From Ferroplasma acidiphilum (lineage in GTDB: Archaea > Thermoplasmatota > Thermoplasmata > Thermoplasmatales > Thermoplasmataceae): 64,000 nucleotides of DNA. The translations under genes and the position numbers were made by a program. The DNA is taken from contig NZ_CP015363.1 of the NCBI RefSeq assembly GCF_002078355.1, positions 124,001 to 188,000 of the forward strand, in the 5' to 3' direction. A model generated the notes under the pieces. It was not told the origin of the DNA and did no database searches. It saw only the letters and a program-made list of their open reading frames with translations. Positions 1 through 9,004 of the stretch are shown here, one piece after another (the stretch's first letter is position 1; every line of letters begins with the position of its first letter).

Positions 1-2
1 TT

Positions 3-50
3 ATTGCAGCTCTGATTATCTTGAAATTCAAGGGCAAGTTTAAATCCTAA
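3..50 (+). CDS. C-terminal tail of a membrane protein (partial)
   Basis: The first bases read in frame 3 as a hydrophobic stretch (IAALIILKF) followed by a lysine-rich end (KGKFKS) and a TAA stop. This is the usual look of a last transmembrane helix with a positive cytoplasmic tail. The rest of the gene lies outside the window, so the family cannot be named. Only 15 codons are visible, so a chance open frame cannot be excluded. Confidence 0.35.
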   Translation: MAALIILKFKGKFKS

Positions 51-828
51 TTTGATGCACGGGACCATATAAAATTATGCCATGTATTTTATCGAACCAA
101 TATCTATTTTTGCCATATGTATCACTTTTATTGAAGTATTATAATCAAAGCATATAGTTATAGTTAACTTATATGTCTTATAACCTTTGCAAGTGAATTG
201 TTCCATATTATATTTTAGAAGACCCCTATAACTTTTCCTTTTTAATTTTTCACTTTTTTGCTACCTTCTTTTCTGCCCTCACAACTTTTAGATTTTCTCA
301 TAAAATTAAACATTCCATATACCATCTGTGTTTATTGCATTGAACTCCACCTATCCTCTGTCTACATGCTTTGCATGTTCTATTGTGCAGTGGAATTCAA
401 CCATTGGAAGCATCATTTTAAATTCTTCGACTAGGAGCATAGCGTTTTCTCTCTACTAGTGGCGAATCTCTGTACTTTCCAGTTGTCTAGCCACCTGATT
501 ATTATGTATGGTATCTTAGCAGCACAATTAATAAGTCGTTTCTTTATATGATGATAATGTTATGATCCACTTCCAGGATACAAACAGTCTTATACTCGGC
601 CTTCTGTTAGTTTGCCTGGATATGTATCGCGGTCCCTTTTACTTTCCAGGATACTAGCTTAACTTTCTTAAAAAAATTAACAGGTTAGGATTTGAACGTT
701 ATATCAACTCAATTTTAAGTTGCTTGTCGTTGTCAATATACATAATATAAATTGTCATAAAATCAAGTTATAATGTAACGGGATATTTGATAATAAAGAG
801 TTTAATAGAAACAAAAATTTTTGCACAA
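51..828. other. Gene-poor stretch with possible decayed coding remnant
   Basis: No intact gene is visible in these 778 AT-rich bases. On the minus strand around 300-435 a broken reading frame shows a plausible protein-like run (IEHAKHV, then a stop, then EFNAINTDGIWNV) interrupted by several stops and frame changes. This would suit an old transposase or other pseudogene, but I cannot name the family. The rest holds AT-rich sequence that may carry promoters or terminators; nothing else can be supported. Confidence 0.3.
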
Positions 829-1584
829 TCACCTGACATCTTTGATAGTTGCTTCCAAACCTTCCATGCCCGTATTTATTCCATAATCATGAATATTCTG
901 ATTTACATCTTGTAGTACTTTTTCTGGTGTGGCATTCCCATAATCAGGCTTAACTATATATCCATTCAAAAGGTATGCTCCGGATGGTCCAGTAATAAGG
1001 GTAACTGAGTTTATATGTGGTATACTGCTGATATTATCACTAGGCATACATGGCCCATTAACTATTGCCTCTGTAGTATATCCTTTTATTACGCTGTATA
1101 CAGATGGAGGAACATCTGCCTTTAAAGCTTTTAAGCCAGCTTCAGGTGTAGTATTCTTTGATAAATTTTCTCCATAAAGATATACTGGAACTATGATGGT
1201 GTTTCTATGATCATATGTAACGCTATACGTATAGCTGGTATTAAAGATAAGCCCGGGAGTATTATTGTACTGGTAACCACTCATGGATTGAGTTTCAATG
1301 AATTTCCCAGTCATATTAAACCCGGTACTATTAAGGAAATCATACACGGCCCATGAACCTGCGTCCCCTGTAGGGCTTCCATCCCAGGTAATATAGTAAA
1401 CAAACGTGCTGGTATTATCTTTAATCAGGTCGCTGTCTGAAACTTTACAATATTGTTCTAGTTCTATAGTTTCGTCATGAGCATCATAATGTTCCGCCCC
1501 ATAAATAGCAAGAAATGCTATTACAACAAAAAATACGATAAAAAATGCCAGTAATTTTCTGTTATTTTTTCTCTCTTCGGTCAT
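829..1584 (-). CDS. Membrane-anchored extracytoplasmic protein, DUF929-like
   Basis: The 251-residue protein has a charged N-terminus, one membrane segment at about residues 11-28 and a long extracytoplasmic part rich in N-x-S/T sequons. The stretch with WDGSPTGDAGSWAVYDFL near residues 67-84 resembles the thioredoxin-like core motif of the archaeal DUF929 family, in which GCPIGA precedes SW. Here the usual Cys appears to be Ser, so a redox role is doubtful. A TATA-like element near 1612-1625 could drive it. The function is unknown; the DUF929 assignment is from memory of the motif. Confidence 0.6.
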   Translation of the reverse strand: MTEERKNNRKLLAFFIVFFVVIAFLAIYGAEHYDAHDETIELEQYCKVSDSDLIKDNTSTFVYYITWDGSPTGDAGSWAVYDFLNSTGFNMTGKFIETQSMSGYQYNNTPGLIFNTSYTYSVTYDHRNTIIVPVYLYGENLSKNTTPEAGLKALKADVPPSVYSVIKGYTTEAIVNGPCMPSDNISSIPHINSVTLITGPSGAYLLNGYIVKPDYGNATPEKVLQDVNQNIHDYGINTGMEGLEATIKDVR

Positions 1585-1700
1585 TTTGGATAATAAGTTT
1601 AATAAGATATTTAGATATTTTTATAGAACTGATGTGCGACAATATGAGTAACAAGAGAAGGGCGTACCTATTAACCAGACATGATTTCGCCACATTTTAA

Positions 1701-1724
1701 GGTGTGTTAGCGACCTCACACACC
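1701..1724. repeat. Inverted repeat in the gap before the oxidase operon
   Basis: A perfect 7-bp inverted repeat (GGTGTGT at 1701-1707, ACACACC at 1718-1724) with a 10-base loop lies between the divergent DUF929-like gene and the oxidase operon. It could be an operator or a hairpin from an old element. The remaining 1585-2029 gap is AT-rich and contains at least two TATA-like stretches. Confidence 0.5.
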
Positions 1725-1998
1725 AAACCCTTTTAACAAATAAAGTTTCATCACGTTTATTCATTTAGAGCACCTTTATTTATGGGCAGGTATATAAAAA
1801 AGTACACAATTTAACATGTAATATATGTTAACCGATATTTGTATGCAAAAATAAAAATTTTTGAGTTTCACGGTGTGGTAATTTTTGAATTAAATAATTT
1901 ACAGGATAACAATATGGAAAAACGCAATAAAGAAGTTCTGCAAATCGTAAGCAATCAAAATATACGCATAAATTATCCACGAAAATATTCTATAATTA

Positions 1999-2009
1999 GT
2001 CTTATATTG
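1999..2009 (+). promoter_or_regulatory. TATA box of the oxidase operon
   Basis: A TATA-like stretch (TCTTATATTGA) is centred about 26 bases before the ATG at 2030. That places the expected transcription start at or next to the start codon. No Shine-Dalgarno precedes this ATG, so the operon's first mRNA is probably leaderless. Confidence 0.55.
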
Positions 2010-2029
2010 AACAGTGAAATAGTAAAGCC

Positions 2030-4537
2030 ATGGAAGCTGAAAGTAACGACCAGATTTATGAAAGAAATAACAAAATATACAATTCAGTCAGAGGCTGGAT
2101 TTTTACTACGAATCATAAACAAGTTGGACTGCTGTATATACTTACATCTTTGGTTTTCTTTATAGGTGGTGGAGTGCTGGCTCTTTTAATGAGGGTTCAG
2201 CTCGCTATACCCAGATATGATCTTGTGCACTATGGATTATTTTCAGGAAGATTCTTGGATGCGTTGCAGTATAACCAGCTTGTAACTATACATGGTTTGA
2301 CGATGTTAATATGGTTTTTGGGGCCACTTGGATTCGGTTTTGGTATATATCTGGTCCCACTGGCTCTTGGCTCAAGGGATATGATATTCCCGAGGATTAA
2401 TGCCCTTGGCTACTGGCTTTATCTGTTTAGCGGTATTCTCCTCTGGATAGGTTTCTTCCTGCCAGGAGGAAACCTTGATACCGGATGGACAGTGTATCAG
2501 CCATTATCATCTTTTAAATTCACACCGTACTTAGGGGCAGATACTGCAGCAGCCGCTGTGGTTGTAAGGAGCCTTGGGACAATAATTGCGTCGTCGGAGG
2601 TAATTGCCACGGTTTTCAAGGCAAGGGCCCGTGGCTTCAGATTAATGAATATGCCCCTATTTGTATGGGCAGTTCTATGGGTATCCATGATATCATGGTA
2701 TGTGTTCCCTGAAATCGGCGCAATGTTCTTTACCCTCGTTGTATCTAATGTTCTTGGACTTAGTGGCTTCATATCCACTTATGGCGGTGCTTTGATGTGG
2801 GAAAACCTGTTCTGGTATTTCGGGCACCCGGAAGTGTATTTACTATTATTGCCAGGTACCGGAGCAATGTTCGATTATCTATCTAATCTTGGTCATAGGG
2901 CACCCTACCTGAAGAAATGGATGATAGCTGCCATGGGTGCAATTTCTGTCGATAGCGTAATGGTGTTCCTACACCACACATTCATGACTGGAATAGTATT
3001 TGCATGGTTAATGGCAACTAGTGTATTTACAGAGACAATCTCAATACCAACTGGAATGCTTATAGTGGGATTAATAGCAACGCTATTGGGAGCTAAGCAT
3101 AAATTCCAGACACCCATACTATTTGCACTTGCGGCTTCAACATCCTTTATGATCGGCGGAATTACCGGTGTAACGCAATCTTCACTTGCAATTGACACAA
3201 TTGTGCATGGAGATTACTACGTTGTAGCACATTTCCATTACTTCATGGTAGGAGTTGCTGTGATGGGATTAATGGGAAACCTGTATTATTACTTCCCTAA
3301 GTTCACTGGAAAAATGTATAGTGAAACATGGGGAAGAATACACTGGGCTATTGCATATATTGGAGTTAATGTACTCTATTTCCCGATGTTCTTCCTTTAC
3401 GATTTGCCAAGGAGGGTATACACATATCCGGCTGGCTACGGATATACTATATTTAGCGAAATATCAACGGCGGGGGCATTTATTTTCGGTTTATCATTCC
3501 TGATAATGTTCGCGAATTTCGCCTATTCTATGAAAAAACATGCACCACTTACAGATCAGAATTCATATAAGGCTACAGCTGGATTTGTATGGTTCACATC
3601 AAATCCACCGAAATACTACAATTTCGATTACGAGCCATATGTCGGTGGAGAGGATCACAGAGATCTTCTACTGGATAAAAATAATCCGATAAAACCACCA
3701 AAGGTGGAACTTTCTACGAGGCCATTATTAATTGGAGTGGGAGTAGTTCTAGCATTCATCGGTGCAGCTGTTACTCTTATGGGATACAAGCCATACGCCT
3801 TTGGTCCTGCATATGCTTACCTTGGATATGGAATAATAGCATTTGCAGCAGCTATATTCCTGTGGGGCACCATAGGATGGATGTATGATGACTTCAAACT
3901 GAGATCACCGAATGTACCTCCTATGTACAAGAAAGAGCCTGTAATGAAAGGATTTAACAATACAAGGCTAGGTATGCTTATGTTTCTTGCAGGCAACATG
4001 ATATGGATGGCGACTTTCTATGGGATGGTTGAATGGCTTAAATTGCAGTCCGCATCACCATATGTGGATGGCAATGATCCTACTACCTGGTTCTTCCCGA
4101 CCATGGCAACAGTATACATAGTAATTTCCATAGTTGCAATAGGAATAGCAGCTTTGCTAGCATGGGGTTCTACATATGGAGCAATAAGAAAGGAACGCAA
4201 TAAAAGCGCCAATTATATGACTGCAGGTGTTGTATTAGCAGTGATATCACTGATAACATCATTGCTTTCCCTAATAGTAATTAATTCGTATCCGGCATTA
4301 AGGTATGGTGCTGCAACGGCGAATAATCCTATAGCATCAATGTACTGGCTAATTTCCCTTATGGACCTGCTATTCTCTATAGGTGTGATAGCCGTGATGA
4401 TAAATTACGTAGTACATCTAAAGAGGGGAAAGAAGATACTTTGGGGAAGAACCGCAACAAGGGCGGATGTCGTGATGTGGTTTGTTGCGTTTGTGTTCCT
4501 AACAGGTATCTTTACTACTATAGCTTTTGTGGTATGA
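2030..4537 (+). CDS. Haem-copper terminal oxidase, fused subunit I/III
   Basis: This 835-residue protein is the catalytic subunit of an aa3-type quinol/blue-copper oxidase that reduces O2 to water at the cell membrane. The subunit I part (to about residue 520) keeps the haem-copper motifs: HPEVY (H266, E268, Y270), the CuB pair H315-H316, and HFH (H401, H403). About 300 further residues carry roughly seven membrane helices, as in SoxM-type I-III fusions. The D-channel Glu (E268) is present, but the K-channel Lys of the IPTGxK motif is Leu (L344). It is the first gene of the operon. The start was chosen for its TATA spacing. Confidence 0.95.
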   Translation: MEAESNDQIYERNNKIYNSVRGWIFTTNHKQVGLLYILTSLVFFIGGGVLALLMRVQLAIPRYDLVHYGLFSGRFLDALQYNQLVTIHGLTMLIWFLGPLGFGFGIYLVPLALGSRDMIFPRINALGYWLYLFSGILLWIGFFLPGGNLDTGWTVYQPLSSFKFTPYLGADTAAAAVVVRSLGTIIASSEVIATVFKARARGFRLMNMPLFVWAVLWVSMISWYVFPEIGAMFFTLVVSNVLGLSGFISTYGGALMWENLFWYFGHPEVYLLLLPGTGAMFDYLSNLGHRAPYLKKWMIAAMGAISVDSVMVFLHHTFMTGIVFAWLMATSVFTETISIPTGMLIVGLIATLLGAKHKFQTPILFALAASTSFMIGGITGVTQSSLAIDTIVHGDYYVVAHFHYFMVGVAVMGLMGNLYYYFPKFTGKMYSETWGRIHWAIAYIGVNVLYFPMFFLYDLPRRVYTYPAGYGYTIFSEISTAGAFIFGLSFLIMFANFAYSMKKHAPLTDQNSYKATAGFVWFTSNPPKYYNFDYEPYVGGEDHRDLLLDKNNPIKPPKVELSTRPLLIGVGVVLAFIGAAVTLMGYKPYAFGPAYAYLGYGIIAFAAAIFLWGTIGWMYDDFKLRSPNVPPMYKKEPVMKGFNNTRLGMLMFLAGNMIWMATFYGMVEWLKLQSASPYVDGNDPTTWFFPTMATVYIVISIVAIGIAALLAWGSTYGAIRKERNKSANYMTAGVVLAVISLITSLLSLIVINSYPALRYGAATANNPIASMYWLISLMDLLFSIGVIAVMINYVVHLKRGKKILWGRTATRADVVMWFVAFVFLTGIFTTIAFVV

Positions 4538-4548
4538 GGTGAGAAAAT

Positions 4549-4770
4549 ATGGATAATTTAAATAAAGAACAAACAGAAAATGTAAATGTCAATAAAGCGC
4601 CATTGAAATATGGATATGAGGATATTGACATGGAAATAGGCGATGACGACCTTGAATATAACCAGGTAGGGATATTGAAAAATCCATATGCAGTGGCTAT
4701 TATAGTAATAGCCATATGGTTTTCCCTCTGGCTGTTCCTACAGGTGTTCCTGGGGAGGTGGTTTAGTTGA
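4549..4770 (+). CDS. Small single-helix protein of the oxidase operon
   Basis: This 73-residue protein has an acidic soluble N-terminal half (about residues 1-45) and one membrane segment at about 48-70 ending at the C-terminus. It sits 11 bases after subunit I and overlaps the next start codon. By position and size it may be a small accessory (subunit IV-like) oxidase subunit, but no sequence motif proves this. Confidence 0.75.
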   Translation: MDNLNKEQTENVNVNKAPLKYGYEDIDMEIGDDDLEYNQVGILKNPYAVAIIVIAIWFSLWLFLQVFLGRWFS

Positions 4771-5381
4771 AACCGATTCTGAAGGCGGCATTTGCTGTGT
4801 TGGCAATAGCTATAGTACTAATAGCTGCTATAGGTATTGTGACGGCTGAGTATCATCCGATGAACACAATAATGTCTGATCAGGGAGCAGTTTCGCACCG
4901 GGATATACCATATTACAACACAACAATCAATGGTACACATGTTGAAGTTGTGAACCTGTCACTTGCCGCATGGGGTCAGGGGAATGGGTATCCTAACGCC
5001 TACCCGTTTAACTTTAATGGGACTTCATACGGTGCGATGACCATTTATCTGCCTGCGAATGCCGATATTCATGCTAACATGACAAATTATGAGGTAAAAC
5101 CACATACTTTGAAGTTTGAATTACCGTATAGTTCACAGTGGTCGACAGGTCCTATATGGGCACATACCAGTGTGCACGTCAAAAAAGTAATAGCCAGTAC
5201 AGGAACAATAGATCCTATATGGTATGGTAATGTCGCACATTACAGATCAATATGGTGGAACGATACAGCGTCTGGCCATTACTGGGTAGTCTGTGGTTTA
5301 ACTACCCACGCTGAAGCAGGCATGTATGCGTTTGTGATAGTTAGCAGTAGCGTTACTACTCCATACTATACTATAAAATGA
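4767..5381 (+). CDS. Sulfocyanin-type membrane-anchored blue copper protein
   Basis: A 204-residue cupredoxin with an N-terminal membrane anchor at about residues 6-27. The type 1 copper ligands are visible: H113 in a KPHTL loop, then C176, H181 and M186 in CGLTTHAEAGM, the sulfocyanin signature. Such proteins carry electrons to haem-copper oxidases in acidophiles, and in Ferroplasma-like iron oxidisers sulfocyanin is thought to take electrons from Fe(II). Translation starts with TTG inside the previous stop (TTGA), preceded by a strong GGAGGTG. Its place inside the oxidase operon supports a direct partnership. Confidence 0.9.
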   Translation: MKPILKAAFAVLAIAIVLIAAIGIVTAEYHPMNTIMSDQGAVSHRDIPYYNTTINGTHVEVVNLSLAAWGQGNGYPNAYPFNFNGTSYGAMTIYLPANADIHANMTNYEVKPHTLKFELPYSSQWSTGPIWAHTSVHVKKVIASTGTIDPIWYGNVAHYRSIWWNDTASGHYWVVCGLTTHAEAGMYAFVIVSSSVTTPYYTIK

Positions 5382-5391
5382 GGTGGATAAG

Positions 5392-6222
5392 ATGTTTGAA
5401 ATATATAATATAATTCCAAGTGTGTATCATTTGATACCCAGGGGTTCCATTACGGGGGCCGAAATAACATCTATATTTCTGGCTTATGTATTACCAGGCA
5501 TATTGATAGGAGGGGGTTTTGCCCTCTGGTATGTATATGTCTTTTTAAAAAGCTATAAGCCTAAAAATGCAGATGAATTTGAGAAGGAGAAATACAACAA
5601 AGATATGGATATGAGGCCGGGCAGGATTGAAAACCTTGAACGTGGCAATAAAACAATATTTAAAATATTCGTTTTATTTGTTGTGTTAATATTGCTGTCT
5701 TTACTGGTTTATGACCTACCGCCTGCATATGGTATCAGGGTCGCTGGCGCTGCACCATCCGCACCTACAGATAGCCACCATTATATGGATATCAATGTTG
5801 TAGGTTACCAGTGGCAGTGGGTGTTCATATACCCCAACGGAGCATCAAGCAGGCATTTCCTTGTACTTCCAGCTGATACGCCTATACAGTTTAATGTAAC
5901 TAGTGTGGATGTGATGCATTCGTTTTACCTGATTAACGTAACTAAAGTGGATGCTTTCCCGGGTCATTACAACTATGTATGGTCTAATATTACATTGACC
6001 GGAGAATACCAATTTGAGTGTGTCGAACTCTGCGGTCTTGGACACGCTCATATGAGAGGACAGGCTTTCGTCCTTCCTAAAGCACAGTATGAAAGCTGGT
6101 TAAACACAACCAGGGGAGGCGAAATGGTAGAACAATTCCATGTCGGTACTTACTCTGAAAACTACGGACCCAACAACTATGATAATGGAACTGTAATAAC
6201 TCCACCTTCAGCCGGTGCATAA
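5392..6222 (+). CDS. Cytochrome c oxidase subunit II (CuA subunit)
   Basis: The protein receives electrons and passes them to subunit I. Two membrane helices (about residues 20-45 and 85-110) are followed by a cupredoxin domain. The CuA site is complete: H176 in VMHSFY, then C210, E212, C214, H218 and M221 in CVELCGLGHAHM. A YQWQW aromatic motif for electron transfer precedes it. I chose the ATG at 5392, which follows GAGGTGGA, over an in-frame GTG at 5383. It is the fourth gene of the oxidase operon. Confidence 0.93.
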   Translation: MFEIYNIIPSVYHLIPRGSITGAEITSIFLAYVLPGILIGGGFALWYVYVFLKSYKPKNADEFEKEKYNKDMDMRPGRIENLERGNKTIFKIFVLFVVLILLSLLVYDLPPAYGIRVAGAAPSAPTDSHHYMDINVVGYQWQWVFIYPNGASSRHFLVLPADTPIQFNVTSVDVMHSFYLINVTKVDAFPGHYNYVWSNITLTGEYQFECVELCGLGHAHMRGQAFVLPKAQYESWLNTTRGGEMVEQFHVGTYSENYGPNNYDNGTVITPPSAGA

Positions 6223-6278
6223 ATAAAATAAATTTATCTTTTAAAATTTTTAATAAACATTATTTATGGTGACTAATT

Positions 6279-7145
6279 ATGAGCAAAATTACAAATTTCA
6301 TGAAAATTACAAAGTTAGAAATTACGATTCTAATTGACTTAGTTGCCATTACAGCATTTATTCTGGTACCAGGCAGTTTTTCCCATCCTCTTATATTGTT
6401 TTTATTGATTTTGAGTGGGACTCTGGCATCGATGTCAGCCAGCATGTTCAATAATATTTATGATATGGATATAGATACCAAAATGAAGAGAACAAGGTCC
6501 CGGTCATCTACACTTAATCCCGGCACAAGAGGGCTTATCTTCAGTATAGCTGCTGCAATGATAGTTGTTTCTTTTGTTTTAAGCTCAGTATTTATTAACT
6601 TACTCACAGCGTTATTCATTTTTGGGGGTTTCCTTAGCTATGTTTTCCTGTATACAATATTTCTCAAGAGAAGAACTACATGGAACATAGTCATTGGCGG
6701 TATAGCGGGAGGTTTCCCAGCTCTGGCTGGATGGGCAGCGTTAACCAACTCTGTATCCTTTACATCTCTATTTCTTGCTTTCCTTGTATTTATGTGGACA
6801 CCAACTCATTTCTGGAATCTATCAATTAACAATGTGGACGATTACAAAGCCAGCCACGTGCCAATGCTTCCAGCAATAGTTGGAATAAAGAAAACAGAAT
6901 TCTGGATCGTTATAAATACCGTGATTCTAATATTTTATTCATTAATACCTCTACTTGTCCCATCAATAAAACTTGGCCTGCCATATATACCAATTGCTAT
7001 CATAATGGATATAATTCTGTTATACTATGTTCTAAAGCCAGCTTTCAGGTTGTATGACAAAAAATATTTCAGAAAAGCTTTCGGTTTTTCCAATATGTAT
7101 CTTATGATACTATTGCTGGTAATCATAATATATCCATTTATATAA
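6279..7145 (+). CDS. ctaB: Protohaem IX farnesyltransferase (haem O synthase), copy 1
   Basis: A UbiA-superfamily membrane prenyltransferase of 288 residues with about nine helices. It adds a farnesyl-type chain to haem b to make haem o, the precursor of the oxidase haem a. The first Asp-rich motif is NNIYDMDIDTKMKRTRSR and a second basic/aromatic loop holds WTPTHFWNL. The usual RPLPSG after the first motif is altered here to a STLNPGTRG run. It follows the oxidase genes by 56 bases and has its own GGTGA before ATG. A second copy lies at 51706. Confidence 0.87.
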   Translation: MSKITNFMKITKLEITILIDLVAITAFILVPGSFSHPLILFLLILSGTLASMSASMFNNIYDMDIDTKMKRTRSRSSTLNPGTRGLIFSIAAAMIVVSFVLSSVFINLLTALFIFGGFLSYVFLYTIFLKRRTTWNIVIGGIAGGFPALAGWAALTNSVSFTSLFLAFLVFMWTPTHFWNLSINNVDDYKASHVPMLPAIVGIKKTEFWIVINTVILIFYSLIPLLVPSIKLGLPYIPIAIIMDIILLYYVLKPAFRLYDKKYFRKAFGFSNMYLMILLLVIIIYPFI

Positions 7146-7178
7146 TTTAAATTAATAGCATTCTGGGGGTAATAATAT

Positions 7179-7793
7179 TTGTCTAAAATTAATTTTGATT
7201 TTCCTGAAGGAATTATGATCATACCAAATACGGTTGTAAATGTATACGTTATAAAATACATGGGAACAGTTATACAGATAGATGCTGGAATTAAATCTGA
7301 CGCTAATAAAGTCATCAATTTTTATAAGGATTCCGGCTTGAACCCCGACTACATTCTGATTACCGCGGTAGATTACATCCATGTAGGCGCACTAAGGGAT
7401 ATTTACGACGTATACAATCCGAAAATATACGTTCCAAAGAGGGAAATGGGGAGTATGAAAAATGGTCCTACGCTCAGGGGTATTCTTGAAGTAGAAGGCA
7501 AAGGGCTACAATTTGAAGGAATACAGCACGTTTATTCATATAACAAAATGGATATTGATTTTCTGGAAGTTATTGGAACTCCTGGTTATACCATGGATAA
7601 TGTTTCAATTTATTTTCGTGATAAAAATTCACTATTTGTTGGGGACTCTATTATAATTAAAAGGAACAAAATAAAAATTGATAGCATGTTTACACAAAAT
7701 ATGCAGATGGCTAGATCGTCTCTTGATAAAATTAAAGAATTTTGCCCGGCAACCTTATTCCCATCACACGGGAATCCATACAGGTGTGAATAA
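7179..7793 (+). CDS. Metallo-beta-lactamase-fold protein with degenerate metal site
   Basis: The 204-residue protein follows the metallo-beta-lactamase fold order (N-terminal strands, PGYTMDNVSIYF, LFVGDSI, and SHGNPY near the end). The usual THxHxDHxG motif reads TAVDYIHVG, so both first histidines and the Asp are lost and only the last His remains. The PGHT histidine is Tyr. The GD and SHG elements remain. It starts with TTG after a GGGGGT site, 33 bases behind ctaB. A hydrolase role is therefore uncertain; a structural or haem/copper-assembly role in the oxidase operon is a guess. Confidence 0.75.
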   Translation: MSKINFDFPEGIMIIPNTVVNVYVIKYMGTVIQIDAGIKSDANKVINFYKDSGLNPDYILITAVDYIHVGALRDIYDVYNPKIYVPKREMGSMKNGPTLRGILEVEGKGLQFEGIQHVYSYNKMDIDFLEVIGTPGYTMDNVSIYFRDKNSLFVGDSIIIKRNKIKIDSMFTQNMQMARSSLDKIKEFCPATLFPSHGNPYRCE

Positions 7794-7959
7794 CCATCAT
7801 TAAATATATTTTTATATTCAGTCTACCATAAGATATCTTTTCTATAATCCACTAAATCCATAGTGAACGTATAAATTAAATAACAAACTTAATAAATATT
7901 AATCTAATAACCTTTAGAATTTAACCATACACATTGGGCAATGCTAAATGCAACCCGTA

Positions 7960-7982
7960 ATATTGCAATTTATTGGCAATAT
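7960..7982 (+). repeat. Inverted repeat in the leader of the ribosomal operon
   Basis: ATATTGC at 7960-7966 and GCAATAT at 7976-7982 form a perfect 7-bp inverted repeat with a 9-base loop, 28 bases before the uL3 start codon. It could be an operator or an mRNA hairpin that controls the ribosomal superoperon. The uL3 start itself has a GGTGAT Shine-Dalgarno. The rest of the gap 7794-8009 is AT-rich promoter-like DNA. Confidence 0.55.
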
Positions 7983-8009
7983 AGCAAGTGTAACGGTTGG
8001 TGATATAAA

Positions 8010-9002
8010 ATGGCAACACCGCATCATTCCCGAAGGGGATCAATGGCGTACTATCCCAGAGTACGTGCTAAAAAAATTGGGGCTGAAATTCGTTCATGGC
8101 CAGAGATAGAGGGCAAATCGAAGATTCAGGCATTCGCTGGATATAAAGTAGGTATGACACACATACAGGTTACTGACTATAGAAAAACCAGTGTAACTGC
8201 TGGAAAAACAATTATGGTTCCTGTAACTGTGGTGGAAGTTCCTCCGATCAATGTCATAGCTATAAGATACTATGAAGATGGAGACAACGGGCTTCAGGTT
8301 TTCGCTGAGAAAAGAGCTGAACAAATAGAGAAAGAGGTATTCAAAAGGATTCCTGAAATTAAAAATAAAGAACCAAAAAATATTGAAATAAAGGACGTCG
8401 CTGATGTCCGCTTACTTGTGAATACAAATCCTCAACTTGTTACTGGAATTCCAACTAAAACCCCTGAGATATTTGAAGTTAGAATATCAGGTTCTACCAT
8501 AGCAGACAGAATCAAACTGGCAGAAGAAAAATTAGGCAAAGAACTTCACTTTGATGATTTCAACTCTACCGGTTCTTTTGTCGACGTCATATCAGTTACA
8601 AAGGGAAAAGGTTTTCAGGGAGTAGTAAAAAGATTTGGAGTTAAACTTTTACCAAGGAGCAACAGAAAACACAGAAGGATGATCGGAACCCTTGGTCCAT
8701 GGCATCCCGATTGGGTAAGAAACACTGTCCCACAAGCCGGGCAGGTTGGGTTACACCAAAGAACAATACATAATATCAGGATAATGAAAACTGCAACGAA
8801 AGAACAGGTAGACGAAATTAACGTCAAAGGTGGGTTCTTGAAGTACGGGCTTGTCAGAAATGATTACATACTTCTTTACGGCTCCATATCCGGGCCATCA
8901 AAACGGCTTATTAAAATGAGAGACCCCGCAAGGCAGGCTGTTCCAAATACGGACAAAGTCGATATTACATACATATCCAGAGAATCTAAGCAGGGTGATT
9001 AA
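8010..9002 (+). CDS. rpl3: Large-subunit ribosomal protein uL3
   Basis: This is the 330-residue archaeal form of L3, which binds 23S rRNA near the peptidyl transferase centre and starts large-subunit assembly. The N-terminus has the archaeal MATPHHSRRGS start, and the conserved VTKGKGFQGVVKRFG and GTLGPWHPDWV stretches follow. It is the first gene of the S10/spc superoperon. A GGTGAT site lies 7 bases before the ATG. Confidence 0.97.
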   Translation: MATPHHSRRGSMAYYPRVRAKKIGAEIRSWPEIEGKSKIQAFAGYKVGMTHIQVTDYRKTSVTAGKTIMVPVTVVEVPPINVIAIRYYEDGDNGLQVFAEKRAEQIEKEVFKRIPEIKNKEPKNIEIKDVADVRLLVNTNPQLVTGIPTKTPEIFEVRISGSTIADRIKLAEEKLGKELHFDDFNSTGSFVDVISVTKGKGFQGVVKRFGVKLLPRSNRKHRRMIGTLGPWHPDWVRNTVPQAGQVGLHQRTIHNIRIMKTATKEQVDEINVKGGFLKYGLVRNDYILLYGSISGPSKRLIKMRDPARQAVPNTDKVDITYISRESKQGD

Positions 9003-9004
9003 AA

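Noticed and set aside
1839-2165. 108-residue open frame before and over the oxidase start
   Set aside because: It overlaps the conserved subunit I start in another frame, has no ribosome-binding site and no protein-like pattern.
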